64,000 bases of DNA, taken from PGYR01 sp041675005. GTDB taxonomy: Bacteria; Bacteroidota; Ignavibacteria; Kapaibacteriales; UBA2268. Numbering within the stretch: position 1 is the first letter of the stretch; each line of letters starts with the position of its first letter. The stretch is from positions 4,098 through 68,097 of the forward strand of contig JBAYUQ010000018.1 in assembly GCA_041675005.1 (NCBI GenBank), written 5' to 3'. Shown piece after piece: positions 34,528 through 43,845 of the stretch. A model generated the notes under the pieces. That model searched no databases. It was not told where the DNA came from and worked only from the letters and a program-made list of their open reading frames with translations. Made by a program: the position numbers and the translations under genes.

Positions 34528-35874
34528 ATGAAAAAATTTGCTTTACTTATAGCTGCATTATTAGTTATCACATCTTGCAAAACACTCCAAAATGATGGTG
34601 AAAATTTTGTTGCAGATGCTACTCCCCCTGCAGGTTACAGCCCTATTTTCATAACTCAGAAAATGGAATTTGATAAAAATGGTAAAGATTCTCTCCAAGT
34701 AAATGTAAGTAATGTTCGATACGAAGGGAACAAAACTTCAGCTTTTATACATCTGATTAATCAGAAAAATACTCTACTCACGAACGCAAGTAACAAAAAG
34801 GATATTTGGTGCGAAGTAATAGATTCTACAACATTGGGTGAGAGCATAATCAAATCGAATATAATAGAATACAAGGATATGAACAGCGCTCCTATTAGTA
34901 TTGCTATTGTTATGGATCATTCGGGCTCTATGGGTGAAGAAAGAGCAAGGAACATGCAATTGGCAGTTCAAAAGCTAATTGATAATAAAAGAGACCAAGA
35001 TAGAATTACACTTATCAGATATGATAATAAAATTGCAGTGCATGCTGGTCCAGACAAAGATATAGCTACTCTGAAAACAGCTCATCAAATAAATGGATTG
35101 CAAGGTTACGGTAGTTTGACTGCTACAAGAGACGCTATTATAAAAGCTGTAACGATACTTGAGAATGAGCCACTTACCCACAAAAGAGCTGTCGTAGTAT
35201 TTACAGATGGTTTCGATAATTCTTCAACACAAGGTATAGATGATGTTGTCAAATCGGCTAGAGAAAAAAATATTTTCGTTTCGACAGTTGATTATGGTTA
35301 CAATGTAGATGAAAAAATGCTTCAAGAGATAGCAAATAGGACTTATGGTATATATCATCATATATACCTGACTAAAGAGTTTGACTATGTATTTGATGAT
35401 GTTTACACTCGATTGAATAATTATTATCTGATTGAGTATGATGTAGATAGTTTTGGCGAGCATAAATTAAAATTAAAAATATGTGTAGATGGTAAAGAGT
35501 ACTTCGATGAATATAGCTATGATAATACGCCACCTGTTGGTAGCATGGTATTACTCAATGTGCTGTTCGATCACGATAAATCTACCTTGAAAAAAGAATC
35601 AAAAAATGCTGTGAAAATGTTGGCAGATTATATGAAATCTAGTCCTGAGCTGAAAATAGAGCTTCACGGTCATACTGATAATACTGGTAATGCCGATTAC
35701 AATCTGAAGCTATCTGATAAAAGAGCCGAAACTGTAAAGAATGAGTTAGTTGCTTTAGGAGTTGAAGGTAGTAGAATTAGCTTTACTGGTCATGGAGACA
35801 CTAAGCCAATAGCGGATAATAATACTAATGATGGAAGAGCAAATAATAGAAGAACAGAATTCTTATTGAGATAA
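34528..35874 (+). CDS. VWA-OmpA fusion lipoprotein
   Basis: 448 residues. Lipobox I-T-S-C at 14-17 after a short signal segment. A von Willebrand A domain at about 125-300 shows the metal site D-H-S-G-S-M near 131 and V-V-V-F-T-D-G near 225. The C-terminal 115 residues are an OmpA peptidoglycan-binding domain (L-F-D-H-D-K-S-T-L, then H-G-H-T-D-N-T-G and R-R-T-E-F at the end). It would sit in the outer membrane facing the periplasm and bind peptidoglycan, with the VWA part holding a partner protein. The two domains together in one lipoprotein are uncommon. Confidence 0.88.
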   Translation: MKKFALLIAALLVITSCKTLQNDGENFVADATPPAGYSPIFITQKMEFDKNGKDSLQVNVSNVRYEGNKTSAFIHLINQKNTLLTNASNKKDIWCEVIDSTTLGESIIKSNIIEYKDMNSAPISIAIVMDHSGSMGEERARNMQLAVQKLIDNKRDQDRITLIRYDNKIAVHAGPDKDIATLKTAHQINGLQGYGSLTATRDAIIKAVTILENEPLTHKRAVVVFTDGFDNSSTQGIDDVVKSAREKNIFVSTVDYGYNVDEKMLQEIANRTYGIYHHIYLTKEFDYVFDDVYTRLNNYYLIEYDVDSFGEHKLKLKICVDGKEYFDEYSYDNTPPVGSMVLLNVLFDHDKSTLKKESKNAVKMLADYMKSSPELKIELHGHTDNTGNADYNLKLSDKRAETVKNELVALGVEGSRISFTGHGDTKPIADNNTNDGRANNRRTEFLLR

Positions 35875-35878
35875 AAGT

Positions 35879-36718
35879 TTAATTATCAAGATTCATTTTT
35901 ACAATAACAGGGCAGTGGTCAGATACTTTTTTTGCTGCCTCTTCTGGGAACATCGCATTAATGTCAATCATAGTAAGGGTTGAGTTCTTAGCTCTACTTT
36001 TCATTGATTGACTCACTATTATATGATCTATTGATTTCCATATTGAGTATTTGCAACTCATCATATTACTAGTTAAAAAATCAAATTCATCATTATCTAA
36101 TGCCTTTATATTGCTATTTTTCTTAGATGGATTATCATTGAAATCTCCTAATAATATTACATCTTTATCATTTTTTATTGTCACTAGTTTTTTAATTTCT
36201 TTTATTAGTATTGCTGATTGCTCCTGTCTTATATCAAAGCTCCTAGACTTTTTGTATGGAGTATCATCATACCTAGAAGTAGATTTGAAGTGGAACGAAC
36301 CGACAAAAAAGTCGAATCCATTATACCTACAATAAGCTACTAAACCTGGTCTTAAATCTTCGTTTCCTAAAGAGATTGCATCCAGCTGGTAAGTATTTAC
36401 TATTTCTATTTTCTTGTTGATAATAAGAGCCGTTTTTTGCTCTTTTGGGTAAGTAGAAGTCATAATAAAGTATTTGACAGTGTCAACTATACTTTCTATT
36501 GCTTTGGTGTTTTCTATCTCTTGTAGGGCAAGTATATCGGCGTCGAGAGTTGATATAACTTGGCTTATATTTTTGATGTCTTCGTGGGTCCTAGGTGTTT
36601 TGTCATCTATACCATCTCCTAGCCAAGCAATGTTAAATGTTCCAATAGTAATATCATTGTTAGACCCACAACTCGTAAGTAATAGGAATGAAGTGATAAC
36701 TATTAGTAGCGTTTTCAT
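35879..36718 (-). CDS. Endonuclease/exonuclease/phosphatase family lipoprotein
   Basis: 279 residues. N-terminal lipobox L-L-T-S-C-G at 13-18. EEP-family signature: T-F-N-I-A-W near 28, L-A-L-Q-E-I-E (about 64) with the catalytic Glu, G-D-F-N-D-N (about 200) and S-D-H-C-P-V (about 268). The fold serves DNase I-like nucleases and phosphatases; the lipid anchor places it at the cell envelope. The 3' end of the upstream PRODH gene overlaps its start by 4 bases (36715-36718). Confidence 0.82.
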   Translation of the reverse strand: MKTLLIVITSFLLLTSCGSNNDITIGTFNIAWLGDGIDDKTPRTHEDIKNISQVISTLDADILALQEIENTKAIESIVDTVKYFIMTSTYPKEQKTALIINKKIEIVNTYQLDAISLGNEDLRPGLVAYCRYNGFDFFVGSFHFKSTSRYDDTPYKKSRSFDIRQEQSAILIKEIKKLVTIKNDKDVILLGDFNDNPSKKNSNIKALDNDEFDFLTSNMMSCKYSIWKSIDHIIVSQSMKSRAKNSTLTMIDINAMFPEEAAKKVSDHCPVIVKMNLDN

Positions 36719-37611
36719 TTTCTGGTGAAGATTGATTTAACAATATGTCCTGCCATCTGCGGGTTTTCATTCAGTCTTCTGATAGAATAACCATACCAGT
36801 CTATACCATAAGGTGTATATACGCGTACTTTATGTCCATTGGCTATTAACTTCCCTCTAAGTGATTCAGTTACTCCTAACAGCATTTGAAACTCATATTT
36901 ATCTTTTGGTATCTTCTTCTCTTTGATGAGATTCTCAGCATAGTTTAATAGTAAATCATCGTGTGTAGCTATACAAGTGTAATATCCATTCTCAAACATA
37001 TACTTTAGAAGCTCTTTGTAATTGTCACGTATCTTCTCTCTGTCTTTGTATGCTAGTGAGGGTGACTCATTATATATTCCTTTGCAAAGTCTTGTGCTCG
37101 GTGCATATTCACTCATAGCTCTTATATCATCCATACTGCGTTTTAAATATGCCTGTATAACAAATCCAATATTATCGAATTCCTCGTTTCTTAACTTTTT
37201 ATATATATCTAAAGTCTTAGTCGTATATGGAGTATTTTCCATATCTAATCGAACAAATAGCCCCAGTTCTTTGGCTTTCGATACAATGCTTTTAATATTG
37301 CTATACGCGAAATCGAAATCTATTTCTAAACCCAAAGAAGTTGGCTTTATGGATAAGTACGAGTTTAACGAATTGTATTTTATTGCGGCTAATACGGCTA
37401 AACTCATAGCTGTTTCTTTTGTTGCCTGCTGTTTGGAGCTAACAAATTCGCCCAAAGTATCGATAGTGGTACAAGCACCTTTGGCTTCGAGTCTTTTGCA
37501 AACTTCGACAGCTTCCTCAAGTGTAGCACCAGCTATATATTTTTTTGCAAATAAATAGATGAAAGACTTAGGAAATAGAGGTAAGGCCTTTGTAATTAGT
37601 TTGTTTATCAT
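36715..37611 (-). CDS. Proline dehydrogenase
   Basis: 298 residues, the normal length of a stand-alone bacterial PRODH, which oxidises proline to pyrroline-5-carboxylate with FAD and passes electrons to the respiratory chain. Visible family motifs: R-L-D-M-E near 136, R-L-C-K-G-I-Y near 188, L-L-G-V-T near 250, and the substrate-binding Y-S-I-R-R-L-N-E-N-P near 283. Translation is probably coupled to the EEP lipoprotein downstream by a 4-base overlap. Confidence 0.9.
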   Translation of the reverse strand: MINKLITKALPLFPKSFIYLFAKKYIAGATLEEAVEVCKRLEAKGACTTIDTLGEFVSSKQQATKETAMSLAVLAAIKYNSLNSYLSIKPTSLGLEIDFDFAYSNIKSIVSKAKELGLFVRLDMENTPYTTKTLDIYKKLRNEEFDNIGFVIQAYLKRSMDDIRAMSEYAPSTRLCKGIYNESPSLAYKDREKIRDNYKELLKYMFENGYYTCIATHDDLLLNYAENLIKEKKIPKDKYEFQMLLGVTESLRGKLIANGHKVRVYTPYGIDWYGYSIRRLNENPQMAGHIVKSIFTRK

Positions 37612-37621
37612 ATAGTATTAT

Positions 37622-37666
37622 CCAAAAAAAAATTCCGCAACTGAAACGATTTCAATTACGGAATTT
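37622..37666 (-). terminator. Terminator between protease and proline dehydrogenase genes
   Basis: AAATTCCG at about 37630-37637 pairs with CGGAATTT (37659-37666), with the arm extended inward (AACTGAAA with TTTCAATT, one wobble). On the minus strand the arm is followed by a run of about nine T's. It ends transcription of the protease gene at 37686. Confidence 0.8.
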
Positions 37667-37685
37667 AACTAAAATTCTTTTAATA

Positions 37686-40283
37686 CTATCTAACAACTTT
37701 TAGTTGTTGGACGTCTTTGTATTTATCTGTCTCTATCATCACATAATATGTACCCATCGGTAATTCAGTTATATCTATTTCTAAAGGTGTTTGACCAGAA
37801 CCATAGTACTTGTCACCAATAGTTTGATACAGTTTACCGTCAGTGCCTATTATTCTGATATTAGTTCTCACCAATTGATTTCTCGAATTATTTACTGTTA
37901 AAGTAAATGTACTACCAGCAGGGTTTGGAACTATTGCCTCAATTGTAAACACGTTAGAATATGATTTGCCAACAGAAGAAAGTCCTTCGAAGTAAAATAC
38001 TCCTGATTCTCCTACCAAAGTTGCATTACTTGCGACTTCGGCTTTTAGTTCGCCTAGCTGACCTGGTAATATACTTGCGTCAAAAGTCCACTCGAATTGG
38101 TTCTTTTCCAAATCTACTTTATTGTTAAACCTTGTCAGTTGTTTCCATTCACCAGATTGATTGGCTCTATAATAAATTTCGAATTCACTATTTACAAAGT
38201 CAGTATTGAATTTGATAGTGTGTGTGTTTAAATTAGAGTTAAGAGTATCATTAAGCATAGGGCTTGTGAATTCTACATTCTCTTTACCTAGTATAAAAGG
38301 TATTGTAAGATTTACATTCGGAAATTCTTTAGATTCTATCAGTAAAATTGCTTTGTCTGTAGCTACATCAGGGAAATCGTAATTGACAAGGATATTTATA
38401 TCTCCTTCACCAATTAATTCAAAACTCTCCCCGTTATTTGTTGATAATTTTATATTTACCTCACCCACATTTTGTCTTACCCAGCTAAGTCTATGCTTTG
38501 ATAAATAACCTATTCTATCTCCCGGTTTAGGATAATCAGCTTGAATTGAAAAATCTGTTACATTGAAAGCTAATTCACTCTGGTCAAATACAGAAGGGTC
38601 CGTAGCAGACTCTATTCTTACCATGTAATTAGTACCTAACTCAGTTGGTACAGTCCAAGTATATAAGGTGTCATTATCTGTATCAGCTATTCCTATCTCA
38701 ATCCAATTCTCGCCTAAGTCATTAGAGTAAAATAATTTAGAGGAGCTAACATTGGCTGCGTTGAAAGCAATAGTTTCTTGTGAACCAGCAAAATACACTT
38801 CTTGTCCAATTGGTCTAACTAGTCTCACAACTGGCTCTTTTGGTATATAAACACAGCTTTTCAAAGCTTCTTTTGCATATTTTCTAATTCTTCCTTTCAT
38901 TCTAGGATGAAATTTGAACTCAATACCACCACCAAAGTGACAGTAACTCATTATCGTGCCGTCTGGTTTCGTTCTTCTATCTTTAGTTGATATACACCAA
39001 GCATCATCAGCTAAATTAGCTGAAACACATGAATCGATAATTGATTCTCCCATCTGAGGCCACCCACAGAAGTGAGTATGCGGACAACCAAAATTATGAC
39101 CAAACTCGTGAGCAGCTACTTGTACGTCTTGAGAAAATGCTACTCTAGGGAAATTTACCAATCCAATCATTCCAAGAGCCGAGTACCCTTGATCAGGATT
39201 ACAAAGAGTACCGCCGTAATTTTGACCTGAGTATGCAATACCCAAAGTAGAAGAGCCCGAAGGTTGTCTATAATTATCACTGAATAAAGTAGCTAATGCT
39301 CTATCTTTAGCTTCTGGTCTTGAAGCCCATACACTTCTCATAGAGCTCAGCTTAGTTTGTAGCCCTTCACCAAACAAAGAAAAATAAGGGTCCTCAAATG
39401 GATCATTAAAGATAGTCAAATGGTTTACTCTAATAATTACTGCTGCTTCTCTTGTATATATTCTTGAGACAGAAGACATAACATTGTCGATATAGTCAAT
39501 TGAACGTTGCATAGATTCATCTTTTTGCTCTTGAGTCATATCCCCGAACCAATCCTCCCAACCACTCTTACTTTTACCAGTTACATAATGACAAAACATT
39601 ATGTAATACTCAAAGTTACCGTCGGCTGCTATTTTCACTTCATATAAATCATCTTTTTGGATTGCATTGTGAGTCTTATCACTATTCAAATCAATTAGTT
39701 CAGGTTGAAAGTCAGCAAATTCATTTACTGCACATATTTCTGTCGCTTTATCATTCATCTGACCTAGCGTCGTTTCTGATACATTATGAGGGACTTTCTC
39801 TCCACCCAATCTTGACAAATCTGAAGAAACATCATACATCTGACCAGTTTCATCTTGTATAAACCCAACTAATCCAATACTTGAGTAAGAAATATAAACA
39901 TCAGATGTCTCATCTCCTTCAATAAAACCGTAGTATTTTGCTTTATTTTGACGCTTATAATCTACTTTTTCCCCATCTTTGAAATACTTAATACTAATAT
40001 CATTAGTAAATGCACTATTTTGCTTAGATAAAATAAGATTAACTGTGTAATCTGGTCTGATTGGGAAGTTATTTATTACAATACGATTAGCACCCGAGTT
40101 GAAAATCTCTTTTGCCTTGCTATCTAATACTTCAAAATCATAGCGATTAAGATCAGATTGGACTAAACTATTTTTATTATTTTTCAATACAAATTCAGAA
40201 GCATCGAATTCCTTCGCCTCTGCGTTTATAGTAAATGCCGTCATCATAACTAACATTAACATTATCTTTAAATTTCTCACCAA
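37686..40283 (-). CDS. Secreted M12B-like zinc metalloprotease with T9SS domain
   Basis: 865 residues. Signal peptide about 1-23. Propeptide-like region to about 210. Reprolysin-type zinc site H-E-F-G-H-N-F-G-C-P-H at 392-402. After about 470, Ig/fibronectin-like beta domains, then a T9SS type A sorting domain starting near V-P-N-P and ending in Q-Q-L-K-V-V-R. It would be exported and act outside the cell, probably as a protein-degrading enzyme. It follows the thymidylate kinase gene with a 13-base gap in the same direction. Confidence 0.88.
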   Translation of the reverse strand: MVRNLKIMLMLVMMTAFTINAEAKEFDASEFVLKNNKNSLVQSDLNRYDFEVLDSKAKEIFNSGANRIVINNFPIRPDYTVNLILSKQNSAFTNDISIKYFKDGEKVDYKRQNKAKYYGFIEGDETSDVYISYSSIGLVGFIQDETGQMYDVSSDLSRLGGEKVPHNVSETTLGQMNDKATEICAVNEFADFQPELIDLNSDKTHNAIQKDDLYEVKIAADGNFEYYIMFCHYVTGKSKSGWEDWFGDMTQEQKDESMQRSIDYIDNVMSSVSRIYTREAAVIIRVNHLTIFNDPFEDPYFSLFGEGLQTKLSSMRSVWASRPEAKDRALATLFSDNYRQPSGSSTLGIAYSGQNYGGTLCNPDQGYSALGMIGLVNFPRVAFSQDVQVAAHEFGHNFGCPHTHFCGWPQMGESIIDSCVSANLADDAWCISTKDRRTKPDGTIMSYCHFGGGIEFKFHPRMKGRIRKYAKEALKSCVYIPKEPVVRLVRPIGQEVYFAGSQETIAFNAANVSSSKLFYSNDLGENWIEIGIADTDNDTLYTWTVPTELGTNYMVRIESATDPSVFDQSELAFNVTDFSIQADYPKPGDRIGYLSKHRLSWVRQNVGEVNIKLSTNNGESFELIGEGDINILVNYDFPDVATDKAILLIESKEFPNVNLTIPFILGKENVEFTSPMLNDTLNSNLNTHTIKFNTDFVNSEFEIYYRANQSGEWKQLTRFNNKVDLEKNQFEWTFDASILPGQLGELKAEVASNATLVGESGVFYFEGLSSVGKSYSNVFTIEAIVPNPAGSTFTLTVNNSRNQLVRTNIRIIGTDGKLYQTIGDKYYGSGQTPLEIDITELPMGTYYVMIETDKYKDVQQLKVVR

Positions 40284-40296
40284 ATCCCTCTAAAAC

Positions 40297-40902
40297 TTAT
40301 TTATTAATTAATTTTTCAACTTCTGTTACAACCAATGCATGTATTGTTTTCACATCCTGATTGCCGTCTATAGTTATGAATCGCGATTCATTTTTAGCCA
40401 ATTCATCATAACCATTTATTACTTTTTCGTAGAATTCATCGCCCGAAAGCTCCATTCTATCTCTATCTTTTTCTTTATCTCTGTCGATTCCTACACTTCT
40501 TTCTATCTTTAGGTAGAAAGTCATATCTGGTAAGACACCTAAACTACCTATTTGGTTACTCTTTTCGATAATTTCTATGTCGATTCCTCTACCGTAACCT
40601 TGATATGCTGTCGTCGAGTCAAAAAATCTATCGCTTAGTACTATTCTTCCTTGATCTAGTGACGGTAGTACTATCGTTTTTACCAAATCGGCTCTAGCTG
40701 CTTGGAATAGTAGCAATTCAGATATGTCCGACACTTCCAGCTTCTTGTTAAGTAGTACTGCTCTAATATACTCAGATAGCTCTGTACCACCCGGTTCTCT
40801 AAGCGTTACGACCTTATGCCCATTCTTAACCAAATACTCCCTCAGTAATAATATCTGAGTACTCTTTCCTGAACCATCTATTCCTTCGAATGTAATAAAC
40901 AT
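40297..40902 (-). CDS. tmk: Thymidylate kinase
   Basis: 201 residues, standard for bacterial TMP kinase, which makes dTDP from dTMP with ATP. P-loop G-I-D-G-S-G-K-S at 7-14, R-E-P-G-G-T-E at about 36-42 and S-D-R-F-F-D-S-T (about 90) with Y-Q-G are all present. Gene lies 57 bases after rsmI in the same direction and 13 before the metalloprotease. Confidence 0.95.
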   Translation of the reverse strand: MFITFEGIDGSGKSTQILLLREYLVKNGHKVVTLREPGGTELSEYIRAVLLNKKLEVSDISELLLFQAARADLVKTIVLPSLDQGRIVLSDRFFDSTTAYQGYGRGIDIEIIEKSNQIGSLGVLPDMTFYLKIERSVGIDRDKEKDRDRMELSGDEFYEKVINGYDELAKNESRFITIDGNQDVKTIHALVVTEVEKLINK

Positions 40903-40959
40903 ATTTCCACCGTTGAAAAAAACTTAAATTTACGTAATTATTCTTAAAATTTATAAAAC

Positions 40960-41652
40960 TTACTGCTTTTTATTCATATCCACAATTATTACAAATTCGC
41001 CTTTTAGAGTCAACTCATTAAGCCGAGGTTGTATGTTTTCTATTGTATCGAATATATATTCTTCAAACTTTTTAGTTAATTCTCTAGCCAAACAGATTTT
41101 GAAGTCCTCTTCTTTCATTTTATTCAAATCTTTCAAAAATCTCTTCACTCTATTTGGCGATTCATACATAACTAACGTACCACTATCTTGTAGTAGAGAT
41201 TCCATGAATTTTTTTCGCCCCTTAGTATTAGGGACGAATCCGAGGAATTTAAATTGGTGAGAAGGGAAACCAGAAGCACTAATCGCAGTTACAAAAGCAC
41301 TAGCACCTGGTAATGCTATGACATCTATTCCTTCTTCTCGGCACTTTCGAACGAGTGGGAATCCTGGATCAGAAATAAGTGGAGTTCCTGCGTCACTCAC
41401 TAATGCCACCGCCTTTCCACCGAATATCTCATTAACTAAAAAATCTGTCTTTTGCGATTCGTTGTATTCGTGATAGCTTATCATCGGTGTGTTTATCTTA
41501 TAATAGAAAAGTAGCTTACCCGTAACACGGGTATCTTCACAAGCTATTACATTTACACTCTTAAGTATCCTGATGGCTCTGAATGTCATATCATCCATAT
41601 TGCCTATAGGAGTTGGTACTATGTATAGTGCCGGTTTAACTTCTTCTGCCAT
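40960..41652 (-). CDS. rsmI: 16S rRNA C1402 ribose 2'-O-methyltransferase
   Basis: 230 residues, the usual length. Motifs of RsmI: Y-I-V-P-T-P-I-G-N near 10-18, C-E-D-T-R at about 37-41, S-D-A-G-T-P-L-I-S-D-P-G at about 84-95 and G-A-S-A-F near 112. It methylates the ribose at C1402 of 16S rRNA with SAM. Overlaps the tadA gene by 17 bases, so the two are translationally linked. Confidence 0.94.
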   Translation of the reverse strand: MAEEVKPALYIVPTPIGNMDDMTFRAIRILKSVNVIACEDTRVTGKLLFYYKINTPMISYHEYNESQKTDFLVNEIFGGKAVALVSDAGTPLISDPGFPLVRKCREEGIDVIALPGASAFVTAISASGFPSHQFKFLGFVPNTKGRKKFMESLLQDSGTLVMYESPNRVKRFLKDLNKMKEEDFKICLARELTKKFEEYIFDTIENIQPRLNELTLKGEFVIIVDMNKKQ

Positions 41653-42109
41653 TTCTTTCTCTTATCTTTTTGAAAAAATTCTTCAGTAATTCTGAAGATT
41701 CTGACTCATATATACCAAAGTGAACTTCGCATCTGTGGTTAAGTTCTTGGTTATTGGTAATATCCATCACACTCCCACATGCTCCAGACTTAGGGTCACG
41801 AGTTGCTATATATAGCCGATTCACCCTCGATAAAACGATAGCCCCAGCACACATAGCACATGGCTCTAACGAAATATACATGTCACAATCTAGTAAATGC
41901 TTGTAGCCAATGCTTTTCTGTGCCTCTCGAATTGCCAAAAGTTCAGCATGTGCAGTAGAGTCTTGGTCTTTCTCGACTCTGTTGTGAGTCGATGCTATTA
42001 TATTCCCATTCTGAACTATCACACACCCTATTGGTACATCGCCGTGTTCAGTGGCTTTTTGTGCTTCTTCCAAAGCCAAATTCATATTTTTATAATCTAT
42101 TTCAGTCAA
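41636..42109 (-). CDS. tadA: tRNA adenosine(34) deaminase
   Basis: 157 residues. Zinc site H-A-E at 54-56 and P-C-A-M-C-A-G-A with Cys84 and Cys87, the exact deaminase signature of TadA, which makes inosine at the wobble position of tRNA-Arg. First gene of the tadA-rsmI-tmk cluster; divergent from the NifX-like gene. Confidence 0.93.
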   Translation of the reverse strand: MTEIDYKNMNLALEEAQKATEHGDVPIGCVIVQNGNIIASTHNRVEKDQDSTAHAELLAIREAQKSIGYKHLLDCDMYISLEPCAMCAGAIVLSRVNRLYIATRDPKSGACGSVMDITNNQELNHRCEVHFGIYESESSELLKNFFKKIRERNGRRS

Positions 42110-42187
42110 TATTTATTCATTCTCTAAATTAAATTATATATGTTGCGTCTAGTGTGCATTAACCAATTTAAAAATTTGTGTCTTATT

Positions 42188-42619
42188 ATGAATGAAATGT
42201 TAAAAATTGCAATAGTTACTAAGAATGGGGAATCCATTGTCGGTACTTTCGGATCGTCCCAATACTTCAAAGTATTTGAAATAGAAAATAGCAAAATAGT
42301 AAACGAAGAACTAAGAGAAGTTTACGTAGATAAAGCTGATGATGAAGTTCCTTCATTAATATCTAAGAATAATAGTGGTACTGGAATGGGTCAATTCTCA
42401 TTGACAGTTGTAGATGCTAGCAAAGACAAGCACATGAAAATAGCGAAATCTATATCTGATTGCCAAGTAGTAATCGCCCGTGGTATGTGCGCTAATGCCT
42501 GGGATAGTATAGAGCAATTCAAAATGGAACCTATCATCACTACGAATAAAGACTTCGAAGAAACAGTCCACCAATACTTAGATAACTCGTTAGTAAACCA
42601 TAAAGATAAAGTTCATTGA
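42188..42619 (+). CDS. NifX/NifB-like dinitrogenase iron-molybdenum cofactor family protein
   Basis: 143 residues from ATG 42188; an upstream in-frame ATG at 42140 adds an unlikely 16 residues. The N-terminus M-L-K-I-A-I-V matches the family and the C-terminal half has the conserved R-G-M-C-A-N-A-W and a T-x-x-x-F-E-E-T-V-H-Q-Y-L helix. These small domains bind metal clusters in several settings; nitrogen fixation genes are not seen here. The stop overlaps the ATG of an oxidoreductase fragment (TGATG). Confidence 0.72.
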   Translation: MNEMLKIAIVTKNGESIVGTFGSSQYFKVFEIENSKIVNEELREVYVDKADDEVPSLISKNNSGTGMGQFSLTVVDASKDKHMKIAKSISDCQVVIARGMCANAWDSIEQFKMEPIITTNKDFEETVHQYLDNSLVNHKDKVH

Positions 42620-42729
42620 TGAAAAAATACGATTTAGCGATTATAGGTGGAGGGATTTCTGGTCTCTCTGTTGCGTTGATTCTCTCCGCTGGAATCAAGG
42701 ATAAAGAAAGTTTAAAAGAAAAACAATAG
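42619..42729 (+). pseudogene. Truncated 5' copy of the FAD oxidoreductase gene
   Basis: ATG 42619, overlapping the NifX-like stop, begins a 36-codon frame ending in TAG at 42729. The product MKKYDLAIIGGGISGLS and what follows is about 90% identical at the DNA level to the start of the oxidoreductase gene at 43846, over about 108 bases, then diverges. The ancestral gene seems to have been cut here or duplicated, with the lipoprotein gene at 42737 lying between the two copies. Confidence 0.75.
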
Positions 42730-42736
42730 AAGCAAA

Positions 42737-43786
42737 ATGTCTAGAACAATAATACTCCTATTTTTAACTATACCTTTAAGTTGTAGTACTCAAGATAATT
42801 TTTGGACAATAAATGAAATTGATTTGCTTGATAATCAAGAGATTAGTACGATATTAGCTTTAAATTCGGATGAAATGTTTATCGGCGGAACAAACAAGAA
42901 TGGAAAGCCTACCAGCCAAAAATATTGGTCTCCGTTTATTAAAGAATATTCAAATAAATATAGAAAAGATTCTATCGTAACTCAGTTTGATTGTAATTCT
43001 ATTTATAAAATTTACAAAAAGAATAGCTTTATCGTTTTAGATGGTATAGGAAGAAATGAAGTTTATAATACTCACACGAAATATTTATATAAAGATGATA
43101 AAAAAAAGTGGCAAAAAATAAAACTACCTGACCCAAGAAAAGATTTTACATTATATGAGATAACGGATGATAAAAGTTATTTATGTGTATCTTCAATAAA
43201 TCAATTTGGATTAACTTTTTACAAAACCCAAGATGGTGGTGAGACTTGGATTGAGAAAATAATTAATATGCCAAATAAAAGAGATGGGTTCTGGGATTTG
43301 TTATATGAGGACGGAAAACTTTGGGGAGTTAGAAAGAAATACTCCAGCATATCTGAAGAAGTATCACTTTTATACATTGATTCTAGGAATTGGGGAATAA
43401 GTCCAGAAATAGATTTATCTAAAAATGAAAATGTAGTAGAAATAAAATATTTTGAGAGCAATATTTATTTGTTAACTCAAATTGGACAAAAAGGTTTTAT
43501 CAAGCGAGTAAACCAAGAAAAAAACGATTTAGAAATAATAAGTGAATTTAGTTTTTTAAAAAGTGTAAATGCGTCAGCTTTTTACCTTTACAAAGATTAT
43601 CAAATAGTAATTACAACTGATTTGAATACTTTTTTCCCAAAATTAAATTTGCTATATAGAGAAGGACTAACAACTAAATGGCAAAATGAAACTTTCCCCA
43701 AACATACGAATATTTTTAGTTTCAATAATGGTTGTTTATTAAGTGTTTCAAGTCAAAAAAAAATATATAAGCATGATTTTAATTGA
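42737..43786 (+). CDS. Lipoprotein with BNR-like motif
   Basis: 349 residues. Signal peptide with lipobox I-P-L-S-C at about 12-16. The sequence is a series of short strands of beta-propeller type, with one clear Asp-box (S/T-x-D-G-G-x-T-W form: T-Q-D-G-G-E-T-W near 165-172). No catalytic residues recognised. It sits between the fragment and the intact copy of the oxidoreductase gene and looks inserted there; its codons are more AT-rich than those of the flanking genes. Confidence 0.65.
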   Translation: MSRTIILLFLTIPLSCSTQDNFWTINEIDLLDNQEISTILALNSDEMFIGGTNKNGKPTSQKYWSPFIKEYSNKYRKDSIVTQFDCNSIYKIYKKNSFIVLDGIGRNEVYNTHTKYLYKDDKKKWQKIKLPDPRKDFTLYEITDDKSYLCVSSINQFGLTFYKTQDGGETWIEKIINMPNKRDGFWDLLYEDGKLWGVRKKYSSISEEVSLLYIDSRNWGISPEIDLSKNENVVEIKYFESNIYLLTQIGQKGFIKRVNQEKNDLEIISEFSFLKSVNASAFYLYKDYQIVITTDLNTFFPKLNLLYREGLTTKWQNETFPKHTNIFSFNNGCLLSVSSQKKIYKHDFN

Positions 43787-43845
43787 CTTTTACTTATTAA
43801 AATTCAACATATTGAATACAAGGAAATAACTAAAAATAAATAACA

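Noticed and set aside
37022..37558. Long plus-strand open frame inside proline dehydrogenase
   Set aside because: Antisense to a gene with clear family motifs; it is a shadow.
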